Of a stretch of 64,000 bases of DNA, positions 13,201-28,200 are shown piece after piece. The translations under genes were made by a program, and so were the position numbers. Below the pieces are notes generated by a model. That model was not told the DNA's origin and did no database searches. It saw only the letters and a program-made list of their open reading frames with translations. The DNA is from Tubulanus polymorphus (taxonomy: Eukaryota; Nemertea; Palaeonemertea; Tubulaniformes; Tubulanidae): the NCBI RefSeq assembly GCF_964204645.1, contig NC_134026.1:27670650-27734649 (forward strand). Direction: 5' to 3'. How positions within the stretch are numbered: the stretch's first letter is position 1; every line of letters starts with the position of its first letter.

Positions 13201-16200
13201 GAAACAATCAACAACAATCAAACTACAAAATATTTACCCGTAAAAGATTTCAAACCCTTAGCGCGATGATTAAATGTATGCATATGCCTGCAATGCACCA
13301 CCCCAAATAAACTGTTCATAAAGTTGCTGTCAGCGAAAGCAGTTGCGACAAGAGTTGATGTATTGATCGTTGGTATTTTTACATGCGCCCATCATAAGCG
13401 CATAAGTTATACAGCCTTTTGAAATCTTTTATTTCAAAATCATGACATCATACATATTAATGTTGTTTTGCAGCGAAGCCTGAGGCCAGTTTAATAAAAT
13501 CAATCTGATAACACTTTTTGCCTAGTGGGGAAACAGTTTACAATGGTTTCTCGAATGATCATTTCGAATGAAACTTTTTCAAAATCAAGTCTTCCAATAG
13601 TATGTGTTACACAATATTCTACGAAATTAAAATGATGTGGAATCTTTAGTCGAAAGCCTTATAGATTTTGGATGCGGTCGTTACAGTTACGTACCTAATT
13701 TGTTAATGAAGTAATGGTTGAATTGAGTACGAAATAATGTTGTAAAACAATTAATGATTTTCATTATCAGAGTAGAATCAGATTTTAAGTTATACGATAT
13801 GTCATTATGTTATTTTCTTGGTATATAAGAAGCGTACTTTAAAATTCAAATTCCACCATTAATTCGCTGACACGTGTAAAATGCCATTGATTTTTTTCAT
13901 CATTCGCCGCAATGAAACATTTTCATGTAGAAATCAATGTCGATGTAGTTATTCATAGAAACAAACAGCAACACTTCGAACTTTACAAAGAGCCGAAAGG
14001 CAAAGCTTCTTATTCATATCAGACGATAGGATTGCACAGCGCGAAGTCAACTGATACGTATGATGATGATATGTGTTCCATGGCATCGACATTAAAAATA
14101 TTCGCCGCTAAAGTTTCTTTGATTTATTCTAAAACGCGAGTAAACTTGCATAAAACAGCCACACCTAAAAATGACGCATTTCCTTTTTAACGAAATAGTC
14201 TCCGCGCTGCAGTTCGATGAATCAAAACCATTTTAACTGACTGGGCTGCAGATGTCATGATTCGATAGCGGGTAAATAAATTCCAAGCATGCAGGAAAAT
14301 ATAACTAAAAGCTAACTATATATGTTGACCAATTGAAATATCACAAAATATTGGAGATGACGAAAACGAAATCCGTTTTTGAGTTACTATATATAGATGG
14401 CTTTAGAACATTAACCTATTCACCTTGATTATGGAAAATGTCGGGCTCAAAATGAGAAAGGGCTTAACTTTCCCCTAAATTGAGGATAACAAATGATTAG
14501 AAAATTTCTAGATCAAGATGTTTAGAAATTTGCCTTGCAATTCAAAAAGCATGTCAATTGTTGTTATGGGTAAAAAGATTTTCAAAGGATGCTTGATTAG
14601 TCATCAAAATGGAGATGCTTCCATTTATGCTGCCAATCATTTACTGGCAGTTAAAATATTTCACTTTCAAAGTGTTCTTTATTGGGTGTGATTACGCGCG
14701 TATAATTGGTGAATTTTAGTTCATTCATATGAAACCCAGAATTCAAAAATACCAACCAGCAGACTGGGCAGCCAGTGCTGCAACTTCTTTATCATCACAC
14801 GCCACCAGCATCGCTTTAGTTTGAGCTGTGGGACCCGGGATAAGCACGAGATGCACGGAGCCTAAACCACAATGAAAAGACAACACCAAATATGTAAAAA
14901 AGGGTGAAACTAAAAAGAATTGCTTGTATACCAAAAAATAAATCTACATGTACCAGAATGACCAGGATTAAATTTCAATGGGACTTTGGAATTGGCCAAA
15001 AAAAATATAAATACACATGAAGGGAGCTGAAACCTTAATTCACTAATCATCCTGATCACTCTTAGAGCCATACTATAGGTGGAGAAAACATGAAACACCA
15101 ATGAAATGTAGGGCAGGTTGAAAAAAAACAAAACAAGACACCGATGCACACTAATATATAGGTAGCCATTTATAGACTTTTGCGGTTGAATCTTACATTC
15201 TTTAGAGGGTTCTTGCTTGCTTGATTGAAGTAGGAATTGCTCGTGGTATTCTGATAAATCAAACAAATCATAAACGTTTGAGTTAACCCTGGCAGACGAA
15301 CTAACGAAGATTTTTTTTCAAATAACGAGTCGTTAAGGTAATCGTGACAAAACATTTACACTGTGGAACGAATGAATGAATTTATCATTCAGGAATTTCA
15401 TCACAATTTACACAACTACAAAATGTCCCAAATACGAGACAGCTATAAATGGAAAAAAATTAACGAAGATGAATCAGGATAAACCATGATCCGTAATGCT
15501 GAAAAATAACGAAGTTCATTAATTTCAGTTTAATTAGTAAAAAAAAGTTGATGATGAAGTACAAGTTGACTGAACACGAATGAAGCACTGTGATTGGGCG
15601 ACAATTTTGAATATTTTTTCAGTGAATTTTCAACACATCTCTTGCGTGTAAAAACGTCCATGCGTAGAATTATCCTTTAAAAATGTCAGCATCAAAAGTC
15701 AAATTTCTTATCGAATGGAATCTTATCTTAGCATACATCTAGTGAATTGCGTGGTAAATGATCTTTATTCATTAGTGAAAAATTCTAAACGTTGCTCCGG
15801 ATTTTCTGTCAACATAAGGATGAATTTCTGTGATTGAATATCTTCAGACGCATCGTGAAAATACATCAATAGTTTAACATAATAAATCTTATACAACAGA
15901 AATCTATATATATTTTTCTAGTTTCCAATAACATTCTAAAATCAACTAGAATGAATATATCATATCCGTTTATTGCTAGTACCCAAAAAACTTAAAATAC
16001 AATGTTAACAGGAAATGTATGCCCAAAAGATAATACATTGACTTGAGAAATTCTATTTTTAGCCTAACTAAAGAATATGATCAGAATTAGATTGGTTAAA
16101 ATCAAAATTTTATACATATAAAAATTTTCATTCAAAGAGTGAAACGCATTCCTAGTATTTTATCATATTTGCACATGTTTCGGTGAATTCCGACATGGCA

Positions 16201-19200
16201 ACACATTTATAACCTACCAGCAATGCGTTGAGCAAAAAGTCTAAATTCTGAAAGTAAAAAATCATTATTCAACACAACCAAAAACTGAAAACTTCACTCA
16301 CGCTGTACACCATACGGCAGGGTCAGGAGTGTGCTAACTTTCATTTGATACAAAAACAAAACGTCAAATCAAAAAAAAAAACAAAAAGTCTATCAGTAGT
16401 AATAGAATGGGTAGTAGGTATTTTGTATACTGTTCCTACCAGATTTTGCTTGTTGAGCTTTCATTGTAACCAGTTTTCCCATAGCTGCTATTGGACAACC
16501 AGACAAACTGAAATGATAGTATAACATACAACGTGGAAACATCTATACATTATAAACCAACCAACTAATCAGTAAAATTCAGATCCGATAACTAGTACCT
16601 TCTGTGTGAATTTCTATTACTGTTTACATGACCACGGCCACTACATCCAGGAGTTGGACACCTAAACAAAAAACCTTGTTTTCTATATGGTGAATATACA
16701 TTATGCATCTATGATGTTTTTTTGCTAAAAAAAAAACTACAACCGTATTGACAATACATGAAAGGTGTTAAAAGCTATACATTATTGATCTTGAAAGAAA
16801 ATTCTTCAAACACAGAAATCAAAATAATTTTAAATTTCTTCAGGCTACATAATACAGATCAAAGGGATGACATTTCTTCATTTCATATACTGATGACATT
16901 GATCATATCTCCCTCCCATTATAGCTGACATGCAAAGAAATTCCTCACAATTTCTTAAGTGAATCAACAAAAATAGAAAGATTTATCGCTGATTCATAAC
17001 ATCAGTCACTTACCCTACTTGTTGCTCTTGTCGAACAGCTTGGAGAACTGAAATTAATAAAATACAAAAATTAGTCATATCTGTCAGAAATATGATATCA
17101 AAGAAATAATTTCACAAGAAGGATAAGACTTCAATTAGTTTTATAGCTCAAAAATGAATATTCAGTTCAATGAAAAATGTTGAGCTGTTTATCTTGCTTT
17201 AAGATTCCTAAAAATCAATTTTTCATGATAGCTCTACAGGCCCAGAGGGTTAACTAGGTGTGGTTCACAATAACTTCATCAACAATTTGCACACGGCCAA
17301 TTTTAAGTACCCGGTAGATTTATAAATACATATGAATGTAGAAATTGAAATTGTTTCTTCTGCCACGATAAGAGTCTAAACAGCTATACAGTTGATATGT
17401 ACATATTTGTACATATATATGTCATGTCATTCATCCCAGTTGCAAAGATTTATCTAATCCAATAAAAGGAATCACTAGTAATGCAGTACTCACCTTCTGC
17501 TGGGATTTTATCTTTCCTTGGACAGCCAGATACGCTAAAAAAATAAAGTGTACCTGTAGACAAAAAACGTTTCAAAATGTATCTGTATGTATTCAGTCGT
17601 TTCATGTTTTTTACCTTCTATGGTGTGAATACAGCCCAGTTACGTGCCCAGTTCCATCACATCCTGGAGTTGGGCATTTTGTTGTTATTTCTCGATATTT
17701 TCCTACTTGACCGGAGTCTAACTTGGTATTCATTGCCATTCTCTCGAGGTCAACTTCTTGTTCATCCTCGGGTGACCATTCAGCCAATACAGTGAATCCC
17801 GGGTCCTCATTATTGTTGCTATCATTTTCATCAACTGGTGGCGTAGTCGGTTGTGACTGAGTTGCTGCCGGAATGTTCACATGTTTTGCTCGCATCTGCT
17901 GATGCTGCTTTTGTTGCTGAAGCTGTTGATTGTGTTGATGTTGAAGTTGTTGATGTTGATGCATAATGGATATATGAGGACTAGTAAGGGAAGTATGTAC
18001 ATTATCCGTAGATATATGATGGTTTGTCGACATCGAATGTGGTGTAAACAGACTAGATATGGAATGTGACAATGGTGCAGCGTGACTGCTGACCACAGAT
18101 GCCATGGATGATGTCATGGAATGATGTTGTTGCGTTTGATTCATGCGAGAGGAAGCTATTTGGTTCGCGACCTGATTCGCTACATTTTCCGGAATTGTAA
18201 CCGTCGATGATGATAAAAGCGAACTCACAGAAAATGAACCGATCGGTTTAACTGATAGATTTGAGTGATTTGACGGAGAGGGAATTGTATTCATTGTCAC
18301 AGATATAGGCAACTGATTATTCTTCACATCCGCAACACTAGAAATACCGTTAGTAGTAATCACAGAGTTTGTATTACTGGTTACTGTCTGAATGCAAGAT
18401 GGTTGAGGAGTCAAACCCAATGGAGGCGCTGCAGCAATTACTGTATTACTACTTGATACAGCCTGTTGTGTCAAACCGATAGACTGAGTTGGCTGAATGA
18501 AGTGAATTTGAGTAAGTAATGGAGAATTTGGTACAACAATATGACCAATATTTGAGGCTGCAGCTGAACAGTTTGTTGATCGAATAGCATTAATAACACT
18601 TGTTGTATTAGCTGTTGAGCCATTAGTTATTTTCTGCACACTATGTTTCACAGAGTTTATAACAGCTGGCCTTGACACTGATACTACTGGTACATGCACG
18701 CAAGATACCGCAGGAGGAGTCTGTCCATTTGGATCTTTTTCAGAAATCGGTTCAACATTTTTCTCGCTTTTGACTACAGGTCTATCGATGGCACATTCCA
18801 ATGAATCAGATTCATTGATTGTTTTTGTTTTAGCACCAAAATCGTCTGAGACACTGATAATCATATCACCTTTAGCTCCATGGAATGAATCAGATGTATA
18901 TACATCAGGTTTTGATTTGGCATGATGAATTATCACATTCTCCTTAAGATTTCCCGCATGAGAACAATCATAACTGACAACTGGTTCATTAGCTTCATCA
19001 TTATCTTCAATCTCTGTATCCTCGTCATCTTCGCTTAAATGCTTGTTTATTGCATCTTCGGTCATTCGATCTTCTGTTTCAACATATGAATCTTTATTGG
19101 CCGATACATCAAAAATATTCTTGCTCGCATTTTCGATTTCCTGCAAACATTTTTCGGTATCTTCAAGATCTTTCATCAGACCACATTCAGAGGCAGTATC

Positions 19201-22200
19201 AGCTGATGCTTTCTCTTTATCCTCATTAAGGTTTTCTCTAATAGTTGTGTTCTGTTGTTTTTCAGCCCATGACTGAATGGTGGCGCACTGCTGTTCTATT
19301 TTCAGCAGATTTTCAAGGTCAGCAGCAGCAGAGCTTTCTGTAACAGACACCACTGATTCCTTATCAACATTAGAGTCTTTTTCTTCTTCCTCAATGTCTC
19401 CATTTTCCTTGAATTCATCATCTACTTGAGGAATGTTTGACTTGTTTTGATTTAGGTCATGATTTATCTCTTTTGCGATACCAATATCATTTTTAACATC
19501 AGGGACAGGCTCTTTTTTGAGGCTTGGAATGGGAGTGATTTCAACGAATGCACAATCAACTTCATCTTTATCACCATTCTCACATTTTCTCTCTTTCGCC
19601 TTACTGCACCTCTTCGGTTTTACGTCCTTTTTCTTGTTCTTGTCGCGTTTGAACCAATTGTTAGAAAAGAAAGTGTCTTCATCCCCAAAATCACCCGAGA
19701 GACTTCTCAAGGCACGTTCTGTTTCACGAATTGCTTTCCGATCCTCATCCAGCGAATCATCATCTTCCATAAATGGATCTGATTTGTCAGGTGATGAATT
19801 ATTAGAATCGGTTGCAGTTTCATCTGTCTCCATATCAGATTGTTCTATGTCACTTTTAATTTTCCTTTTCGATTGAGGATTACAGAGTTTTGGATTTGAG
19901 TTCATTTTCACAGGACTTTTTTCTCGTTTTGCTGAGATCAACTTTTTTGGCTTTTTCTCAGCACCATTTTGAGAGGAGCGGTTAAGTATATCGCAATCTT
20001 TATCAAGTCCATTGAGTTGCCTTTTAAGCTTTTTACTATTGCTAGAGTCAACTGTAAGCTTTTTAGGTGAAACTGTTTTAGTTGTCTTTTGTGATTTGAA
20101 ATTACTATCGACAATTTCTGAGTCTTCATTTGTTGTTTTGAGTCGGCTCTTCTTTGTTGGTAGTTCGCATAGATCTGTGTCATTTTTGTGCTTCTTAGCT
20201 GCCATTTGGCAGGTCGTTGTGGGTCTGAAAAATGAATAATCTAGATATAGAAGTTTATAATGAAGAGATGCATAAAAGAACGCATATCATGAGAGCATGC
20301 AATATAAAACATCATCAAATGAATTCATCTTAAGCATAGTCTCATCGGAAATACATTGCCCACTAAGCTATCTCATTAATATCAGAATTAGTCAGTGACC
20401 TTTCCATCAAACGATCTTGTCAAGTCACAATCAATACGATGAGAGATAAATCATTATTGACCAAAACATAGTAATAACAAGTAACTAAAGAAGGAGCCAC
20501 TAGAAAAACACAAATTTTGATATATAGCTTTTATGTGTTACACGACCAAATACATTATTTGAGACGTCACAGAAGAAGTTTAAGCCATCCCGTAACACTC
20601 AAATAACTAACGAACAAGCTCGAATAGAAATATCCCAGATACAAGCCATAAAACTGCCATAAATCTACTATAAATGCACCCTACCTGTCTTCAGCATCTT
20701 GAGCACCTAATCTATGAAAAGTAGATTTTTGTGACCAAATATCATTGTCTACAGACAGATGGCAGCACGGCGAATTTTCTCATAATTACCACAGATTAAA
20801 TCATCAAGGTATTAGATGAGAATTAATAGAAATAGAACTACTTTGACGAATTATTCATTGAAAGGATTTGACGCGATATTCTGAATGTATTCAGCTGATG
20901 TAGAAAATATCGAAACAATCACAGAATGAAGATGGTTCGAATACTGGTACTTTCAGATATCTGTCGTACATGGATATCATTGTGACATACAACTGAGAGG
21001 ACGTCCCCGAGTAATAAATGAAAATTCTACTGGTCCTGGGTTTCAAACTGGTGTGAAAGAGTAATTTGAAGGATAGCAGTTTTCTAATCAGTTATTCGAA
21101 AGGGCTTGCAATCTCCCAATGCTCTTTCATGATTAGAAAGTACTTTTCAATGATTTTTTGAAAATCAGCCATTTATACATCAATGAATACCCTGTAAACG
21201 TCTCAAGACAAAATTGATTTCTTTGGCAGATTCACTCACAGTAACTCCAAGTATCATAAAACCTAGGCATAAATTCCAGGCAAATCGACAAGCATGCCAC
21301 AATTCAGCTGTCATACCAACTTATAGCTAGGTACGTCAATGACTGTACTTCTTCTGTGCGCATACAGATTTACCAAGGTATTAACCGAAAATCATTTATC
21401 TTCTTAGCATAATTACCCCACATAAGCTAGACTATTCATGGAAATCTTTATACAAACATGCTAGCTTATGATAATGATACAATGATATGACACCAACTGA
21501 CAATTTGATATTTTTGAAGCGATCACTAAGTTAAGAAAAATGCCATTGAAATTAGGTAAAGCATTTGCCATTGAGCGAGACGATTTTCGAATAACAAGCA
21601 AGCAACAAAGTTATTTCAAGGTTACATACGCTTTAGACCTAAGAGGTTTGCTAGGAGGGAGCCCTGTACCATTGCATCTGTAATAATATGTGAGAGAAGC
21701 ATAGATGTGATCAATTAATAAGCAAAGCAACGGTGTTTTAAAAATTTGCTGTAAGGACCTAGGTTATACAAAAAAAAGATGAACAATATGCAAATCAATT
21801 GTGCTAGATTTTTGAATAAGCCACTTTGATGGAAAACAGCAAAACGCTTCCATTCTAAATAATTTGTATGTTGCAGTTGTGAATTTGAATGAATTTACTT
21901 TTCATTGTATCAATTATTGTATAAATATAAGCAAAATATACAATATTCTATACATTTTGACACGATGAAATCTGTGACTACGGTACCAGAAATCATCCGT
22001 CTTCTGATGATCAAATAGATATGTTTGCATTGTACATTATTGGAAAATTGAAATGAAATCACTTCGTGAAAAATGATTCTATGAGATTCAATCGGTAAAT
22101 CAGGAATTTCAAAATCTACTAGAAAATTTGTCGTAAGTGAATAATTTCTATGATCAAAAGTGGAAATCAAGGTTGTGAGCTAGATGTTCTTGTCATCTGA

Positions 22201-25200
22201 GTAAACATGCAGTAACTATAAACTAATGAGGTTAGTAATGAAGAGAAGCCATAACCGCATTGGACCAACTTACCCTTCCGATTCAGCTACAATATCTGAA
22301 AAAAACGATAATGAATTTTAGTATTCTTTACATCATCTGTATAAAGCATATGTCAGTACATGCTTATTGGAGCATTCATCAAATTTACAACAAAAAGCCA
22401 TCTGTACAAATATATATATATATGTATAAGCTGCGTAATTTTACTTCCAGGCAATGACTTAAAATTGTTTCGTCAAAATTAAGTACCATAATGAATTATA
22501 TAAACAATCTAACACGAACAAAACTAACCCTTCTCGAAGAAAATCTTTTTCCGCATGATAAAAGTTTCGTTGTTCTTTTACAACGCTATAATCGATCAGA
22601 CACGATCACACACAGTAACTCTCTACTGCAGGCTATTTGTCAATGATGTATTTCTAATTCTATAACAGTATCTTGCTCCGTAATCATATTTTTGACATTA
22701 ATGCAGAATGCATTTAATATGTAACCGAAATCTTATAAATTGGTTTCGAATATCGATAGATTTTTAGTTTCATTGATGTTTGATCATGGTATATTCAGCC
22801 CCCTGGCAATTCAAAAACGGACTCGTTTTTGTATACACGCCACGAGGGACGTTATGATTACAGTCAGCCATAAACTGTGGGCGTTGTCTACTTATTCTAC
22901 GCACAAGGACAAGAACTAAAATACTCCTTTATCAAAGAATGTTGTTGTTTAGTAGTCAGGTTGAGTCAAACACCTTCAGCCAATATCCATAAAATATCAG
23001 CTCAATGTAAAAAACGTTCCCAAGTGAAAGTAAGGAAAATAACTGATTCTAGTCAGTTGCTCAAATATCACTATCAGAAAGTAATGGTCTTTTGATAATG
23101 GCAGTTATTGATTACCGAAAGTTAGATAAAACATAAGAAAAGTTAATTTACCTATCTGACCTCTCGTTCTTGTTACTTTTGGTTGTTCACACTCCTTGCT
23201 TTTTCTGATGTCACTGATCTCTTTATCTGAAAGAACATATAACAAGACCATCTTACTACTTGTTTTCAAGTGACACTGTTCAAAAGTGATTTACCGGATT
23301 CAAGCAATTCATTGAATGAATTGCCGCGAGCTTTATATATAACATGTTGATAGAAATGATTTCAGATTTGAATATTTCTTGAATATTTCAAGTCAAGAGC
23401 CCATTTTGTACCGAGCATTAGTAGACTAGCGTGGAATGACACAGAGCTCTGGGAAACTAGGGACAGAAACACATGGATAATGCCTCGTGTTAGGAAGTAT
23501 TCATGGTACATGGAGTGGACCATGCAGTCTGATGGAAGAGGGCAGGATATCAGTTAATGACATCACATCACCAAGCAACACTCATGATGTCAGGATTAAA
23601 CTAAAAGCAGATATTTCATGGGCAATTAGTCAATTCAACTGTTTAAACTTCACAGATAGCTCGCAATGCAAATGTCGTTATTTCATCATTTTTAAAGCTT
23701 CTCTGTATCGTATTATGCTTAAACCCCAGTTATAACAATGATAAACAGGATGACATGTAACCAGGCAGTGACAAATGCATTCTTCCAAAGACATAAAACT
23801 CGTAACAATGCGATAATATCATAATATCATAAGTTATAGGAGAAAATCATGTAAACATTGACATGAAAAATTAAGAGAAATCGAAATCAACCTAATGTCT
23901 TTATAATGTGGCCTTATCGCATTATTGAGTCATGAAATGGCTTGAATTTAGGCGCTGAACCAGCAAGTCTTTAATTTTCTACAACGCTGACATTAATTAT
24001 AAGTTTACACCCATCAAACGCAGTCGAACACTTCAAGTGAAATCTCCATTTATTGGGAGTCAATCGGCTTCGATGATGCCGACACAACTTTCCAATGAGC
24101 AAATAACTTTACCTACGACGGTTAGCGCTCGGGCTTGTTTCCATGGCAACGAATTCGAATTAATCAAAGAAAGTTGGCCAGGAAATTGCAAGTGCAGCAA
24201 TGCAGTTAAGTCAGGCGGAATCACGTTTCTGTCTGTTTGGAAGTTTGACTAAACATGGCGGTCTTCATTTAAAATGTTACCACGGCCTAATCTTTTCCTT
24301 TTTTCAAAAACGCACGATCGAATAGGAATAACTTCCAACGAATGATTTTTATTCAATTAGCTCATCAGCAGTTTACAATGGACGTTCAAAAATATTTACC
24401 TTTCTTTTTGGTTAATGTCTGTGATTGAAGGCCACTAGTTTTATTGCTACCACCACTTGCCACAGCTGGTTTCTCTGGTTTTTGAACTGAAGGCAACTTC
24501 TTGTTCGTCAGTTTAGCTGTAGGGGAACTCTGCAAAGAGATAAAACAGTACTTTCCATAAGCATCTTACATTGATTTTTTTCAATAAACAGTGACGCTGT
24601 TGTAAAAATCAATTGACACATCGATTCAATAATATATTATTATACGTTTCAATGCGCCTCAAAGAAAAATTCATTTTCCTTTGAATTGTAGGAACTTCTG
24701 TAGCTGAAGTTCGAATTCAATTTGCACTCGGCACCGAGCTCTCATAATATCCACAAAGCAACTTCTACCGCACAATTTAATCCCAGGGTTGACCACAAGA
24801 AACAAACATTCATACACCGCGTAAAAAAATCGGCTGAAAATTTGACGATAACGACAGATGTTCTGAAGAGTGGAGACGAAGAACTTCGCGGAGAAAGTGA
24901 ACGTAGTCGGTATTTCAGCGCAGATCAACAGAAGTTTTCGTCGCAGAAGAATGAAAGCGACGATTACGACGTAGTTTGGACAACAATAAATTTCATATGA
25001 AAAATTACCAGAGAATGCTGAGGAGCGCAAGGATGAACCATAGCGGAACATTGTCTGTGATTCCACTCAAACATGACGGTATCACAGCACTGCGATACAA
25101 CCATCGTTTCCACAGCCGTCATGATTGATGATTAAAACGCAGCGATTAGAAATGGGTGTGACCTGAACTCCAGTCTTCCAGAGTTTTCTTTTTGCCGATT

Positions 25201-28200
25201 TGCTGTTTGTGAAGTCTATTTTACTCGTATAGAGAGAGAGAGAGGCAGCGAAAGAGAGAAATAAATTGAGCTGACGTATGCATAATCAATAATACTTAAA
25301 ACGAGAAATGAACTATGCCATATAGGCATAGATTTATTACGTTATACTATGATTTATTTCAGGTAAATAAGCATTTCGAATCGATCAAATAATTGAGTTC
25401 CATGAATATAGGAACATTTTTTATACATCGCAAATAGAGGTGCATTGTAACACGAAACATTTTTGTAAGCCCAAGGCGACTATTCTAAAAGCTCTGTCTC
25501 GTACTCTTTCTCCCCGTCTCTCCTTGAAAAAAAAATCAACCTCACTGAAGAAAGTGCAAATTCGGATTGATTTAAGAGCCCAATTTTGTGCATGAATAGA
25601 TTTCTAAAATGCTGTGATTTCTATGTTCCAAATTTCAAACATCGGAATAACCCTAAAAAGCCAATTTTCATCGAACATGACTAAGTTCATAATTCTTCGA
25701 GATTCAAATTGAAGAAACTGAATATACACAGATGAAATATCATGAATAATAAATGTTAATAGAGTACACATCTCGGAACCGCCCAAAAATCTGCGACATC
25801 GCGTGAATTTGCCACAGGCCAACCAAATATCTGTGTTTTAATTCCGCATTTCATACAATTTTCTAAAAGCCTTAAGCATATTCATATCAGAGCATACAAA
25901 AGCTGATTAAATTAACCGGCCGTAGCTTTTAACCATTTGAAAATAATTTCTTTTGAGAGTAATTTGATGGTGAAATCCAATTAATGGAATTAACAGAATC
26001 TTTGGTTGTTGCAACAATACATAACGTCGCAAATCATTCCAATACTTTTATATCAACTCTCACAAAATCAATGAAATTTTCAAATAACGATTCACATATG
26101 CGTTAACTGTAAGGTGACTGAATTCTAAACTCTTACTCATTGGTAGATGTTACAGCCTATATATTGATACATGTTATAGCCTATTTTCTATCGACATATG
26201 ACGACCAATTATGACAAAAAGAAACATCAAAAGCGTGATGATATTCTAGAAAATTCCAAAATAACTCAAAACATGATCATATGATTCGGAGTAAGCAGCA
26301 CAATCATATCCGGCGAAATCATCAACTACCGATACTGAGATAAGATCTACATCGATAAACATTAGATATCTGCCATCATAATTATTTCTAGAAATTAGGA
26401 CATTCCCCCAGCCCGATTCATTCATACGTAGTCAACGTCTTATTGATCCGAGCTCTTTTAATATCGGTCTGTACAACGAAAAATAATCCCGTTAAACCAA
26501 TGTAACAGATGATGTACAATTTGAAAATATATACACAAGTACAGAGAGAGAGAGAGAGAGAAAGAGAGACAGAGAGACTTGTATTGTATTTTATACTGGT
26601 TACGGTTCATTTCCGTCGATTTAATTTATATCGCGTGGCTGTATGAACGAGATAAAATATCCCAGTAACTAAATCTTCCATCCTTTCACAAAAACACATC
26701 GGTAAGCAGTGATGCACTCATATCAATCTCCGACCATAATTCAAATCGGGACTTCGGTTTTTATCGCTGAACAATTTTCTCAGAATCCTTATCATAATTC
26801 CCAACATCATTTCTAGAATTCCCAACATCATTTCTATTGAAAACCGGTAACTTGAGTTGCGTTTTTATTCATACGCTCGCATTCTTTTTGGGAGAATTAT
26901 TATTCAATTTGGACAGGTTTGAATTCTTTCGATAGGTAGGCTTACGACTGGTTTTGATACACATTGTGATTTTCAATGGAAAAGTTCAATATCCTCGCGA
27001 ACTTTTACCAATAAAAAACATTCATGATTATCGACGAAATGAAAATATAAACTTTTTACAATAATCCGTTAAGAAGTGACACTATCTACACTCAACGTGC
27101 ACCAATGGAACACTGACACCAGCAGAAACAGTATGCTAATTGTTACCATGGCAACAACAAGTAGCAGAGTTATTCATTCGTAGTGGAAGCCACAATCAGG
27201 ACATTTGAGAAACATCACGTTTAATAATTCTTAAACCGGTCTTAAATTGTTTCTTTGAATGTTTAATTAGTATAGGATATCCGTGCCGGCGACTAGCGAG
27301 AAACATGATTCCTATATACCGTATTGACTTCATCAAAATGAATACAACCGACTAACCGATCCGATAACAACCTCTCAGCAATCAGCAGATCACAAAATAT
27401 CCAGACGAAACAAATGAACTTGATCGACTGCAATTGAATATAAAATAATGAGTTTCGCTTCAACTGCTGCCGATTTGAAACACAGTTGATAATTACCAGA
27501 CATGAGCACTTTCTGCCAACAACGACGACCTTGCATTTCACTGCTTCAATAAACTAATTTTTCATACATCCTCAGATAATGAATGCAATCAACATTGAAT
27601 TCATATCGAGCAACAATTTACATTAGAATAATCAATACAGACTCAGTTTTATCCGTGAACGAAAGCCATACATTTGCCTATTAGGGATAATTTACCACTG
27701 AACTAACCAGCTGCAGTTTTTCTTCTCAATAAGTCATTACTATTTTCAATTCACAGTAATGATACTTTTTATCTCGAGTGACCAAACACGTGAATTAAAT
27801 CGTGACCCGTAAGTTGTCATACTCTTGCAAAGTTTAAATTGATTCAAGTAAACTCAAGTTACAAGAGCATTTCAGTTTTAAATGCAATATTTACACACAA
27901 CTCCCTCTAAACCCATGTACATACGACGTGTAGCGTATAGCAGTGCTGACATCTGCGACTTCAGTTTGTCTCAGAGCATCATGAAATATACATACAAACA
28001 CAAAATGATCTACGTACAAGGAATATGAAGAAATCTATCAATTGATGCCAGTAAGATATGACACGGATAACTCCCAACAACGTTCATTTCAACTGAGTGA
28101 TTGCTACACTATTATTAATTGATACTAAATGATGGAAAAACATTACATTTCATTTCATCGTTTTGATGCTCGAGTCGACACGCAACAAATGCAAAATGAA

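Noticed and set aside
13912-14190. 92-codon plus-strand open frame in an intron of the MYT1-family gene
   Set aside because: No homology recognised, no upstream promoter features, and opposite to the host gene.
17881-19876. Several plus-strand frames of 62-119 codons
   Set aside because: They are reverse shadows of the large MYT1-family exon, and their composition reflects antisense of acidic and Gln/His-rich codons.
24671-25066. Overlapping open frames on both strands (131 and 92 codons)
   Set aside because: They mirror each other, show no family match and lie inside a large intron of the MYT1-family gene without splice support.
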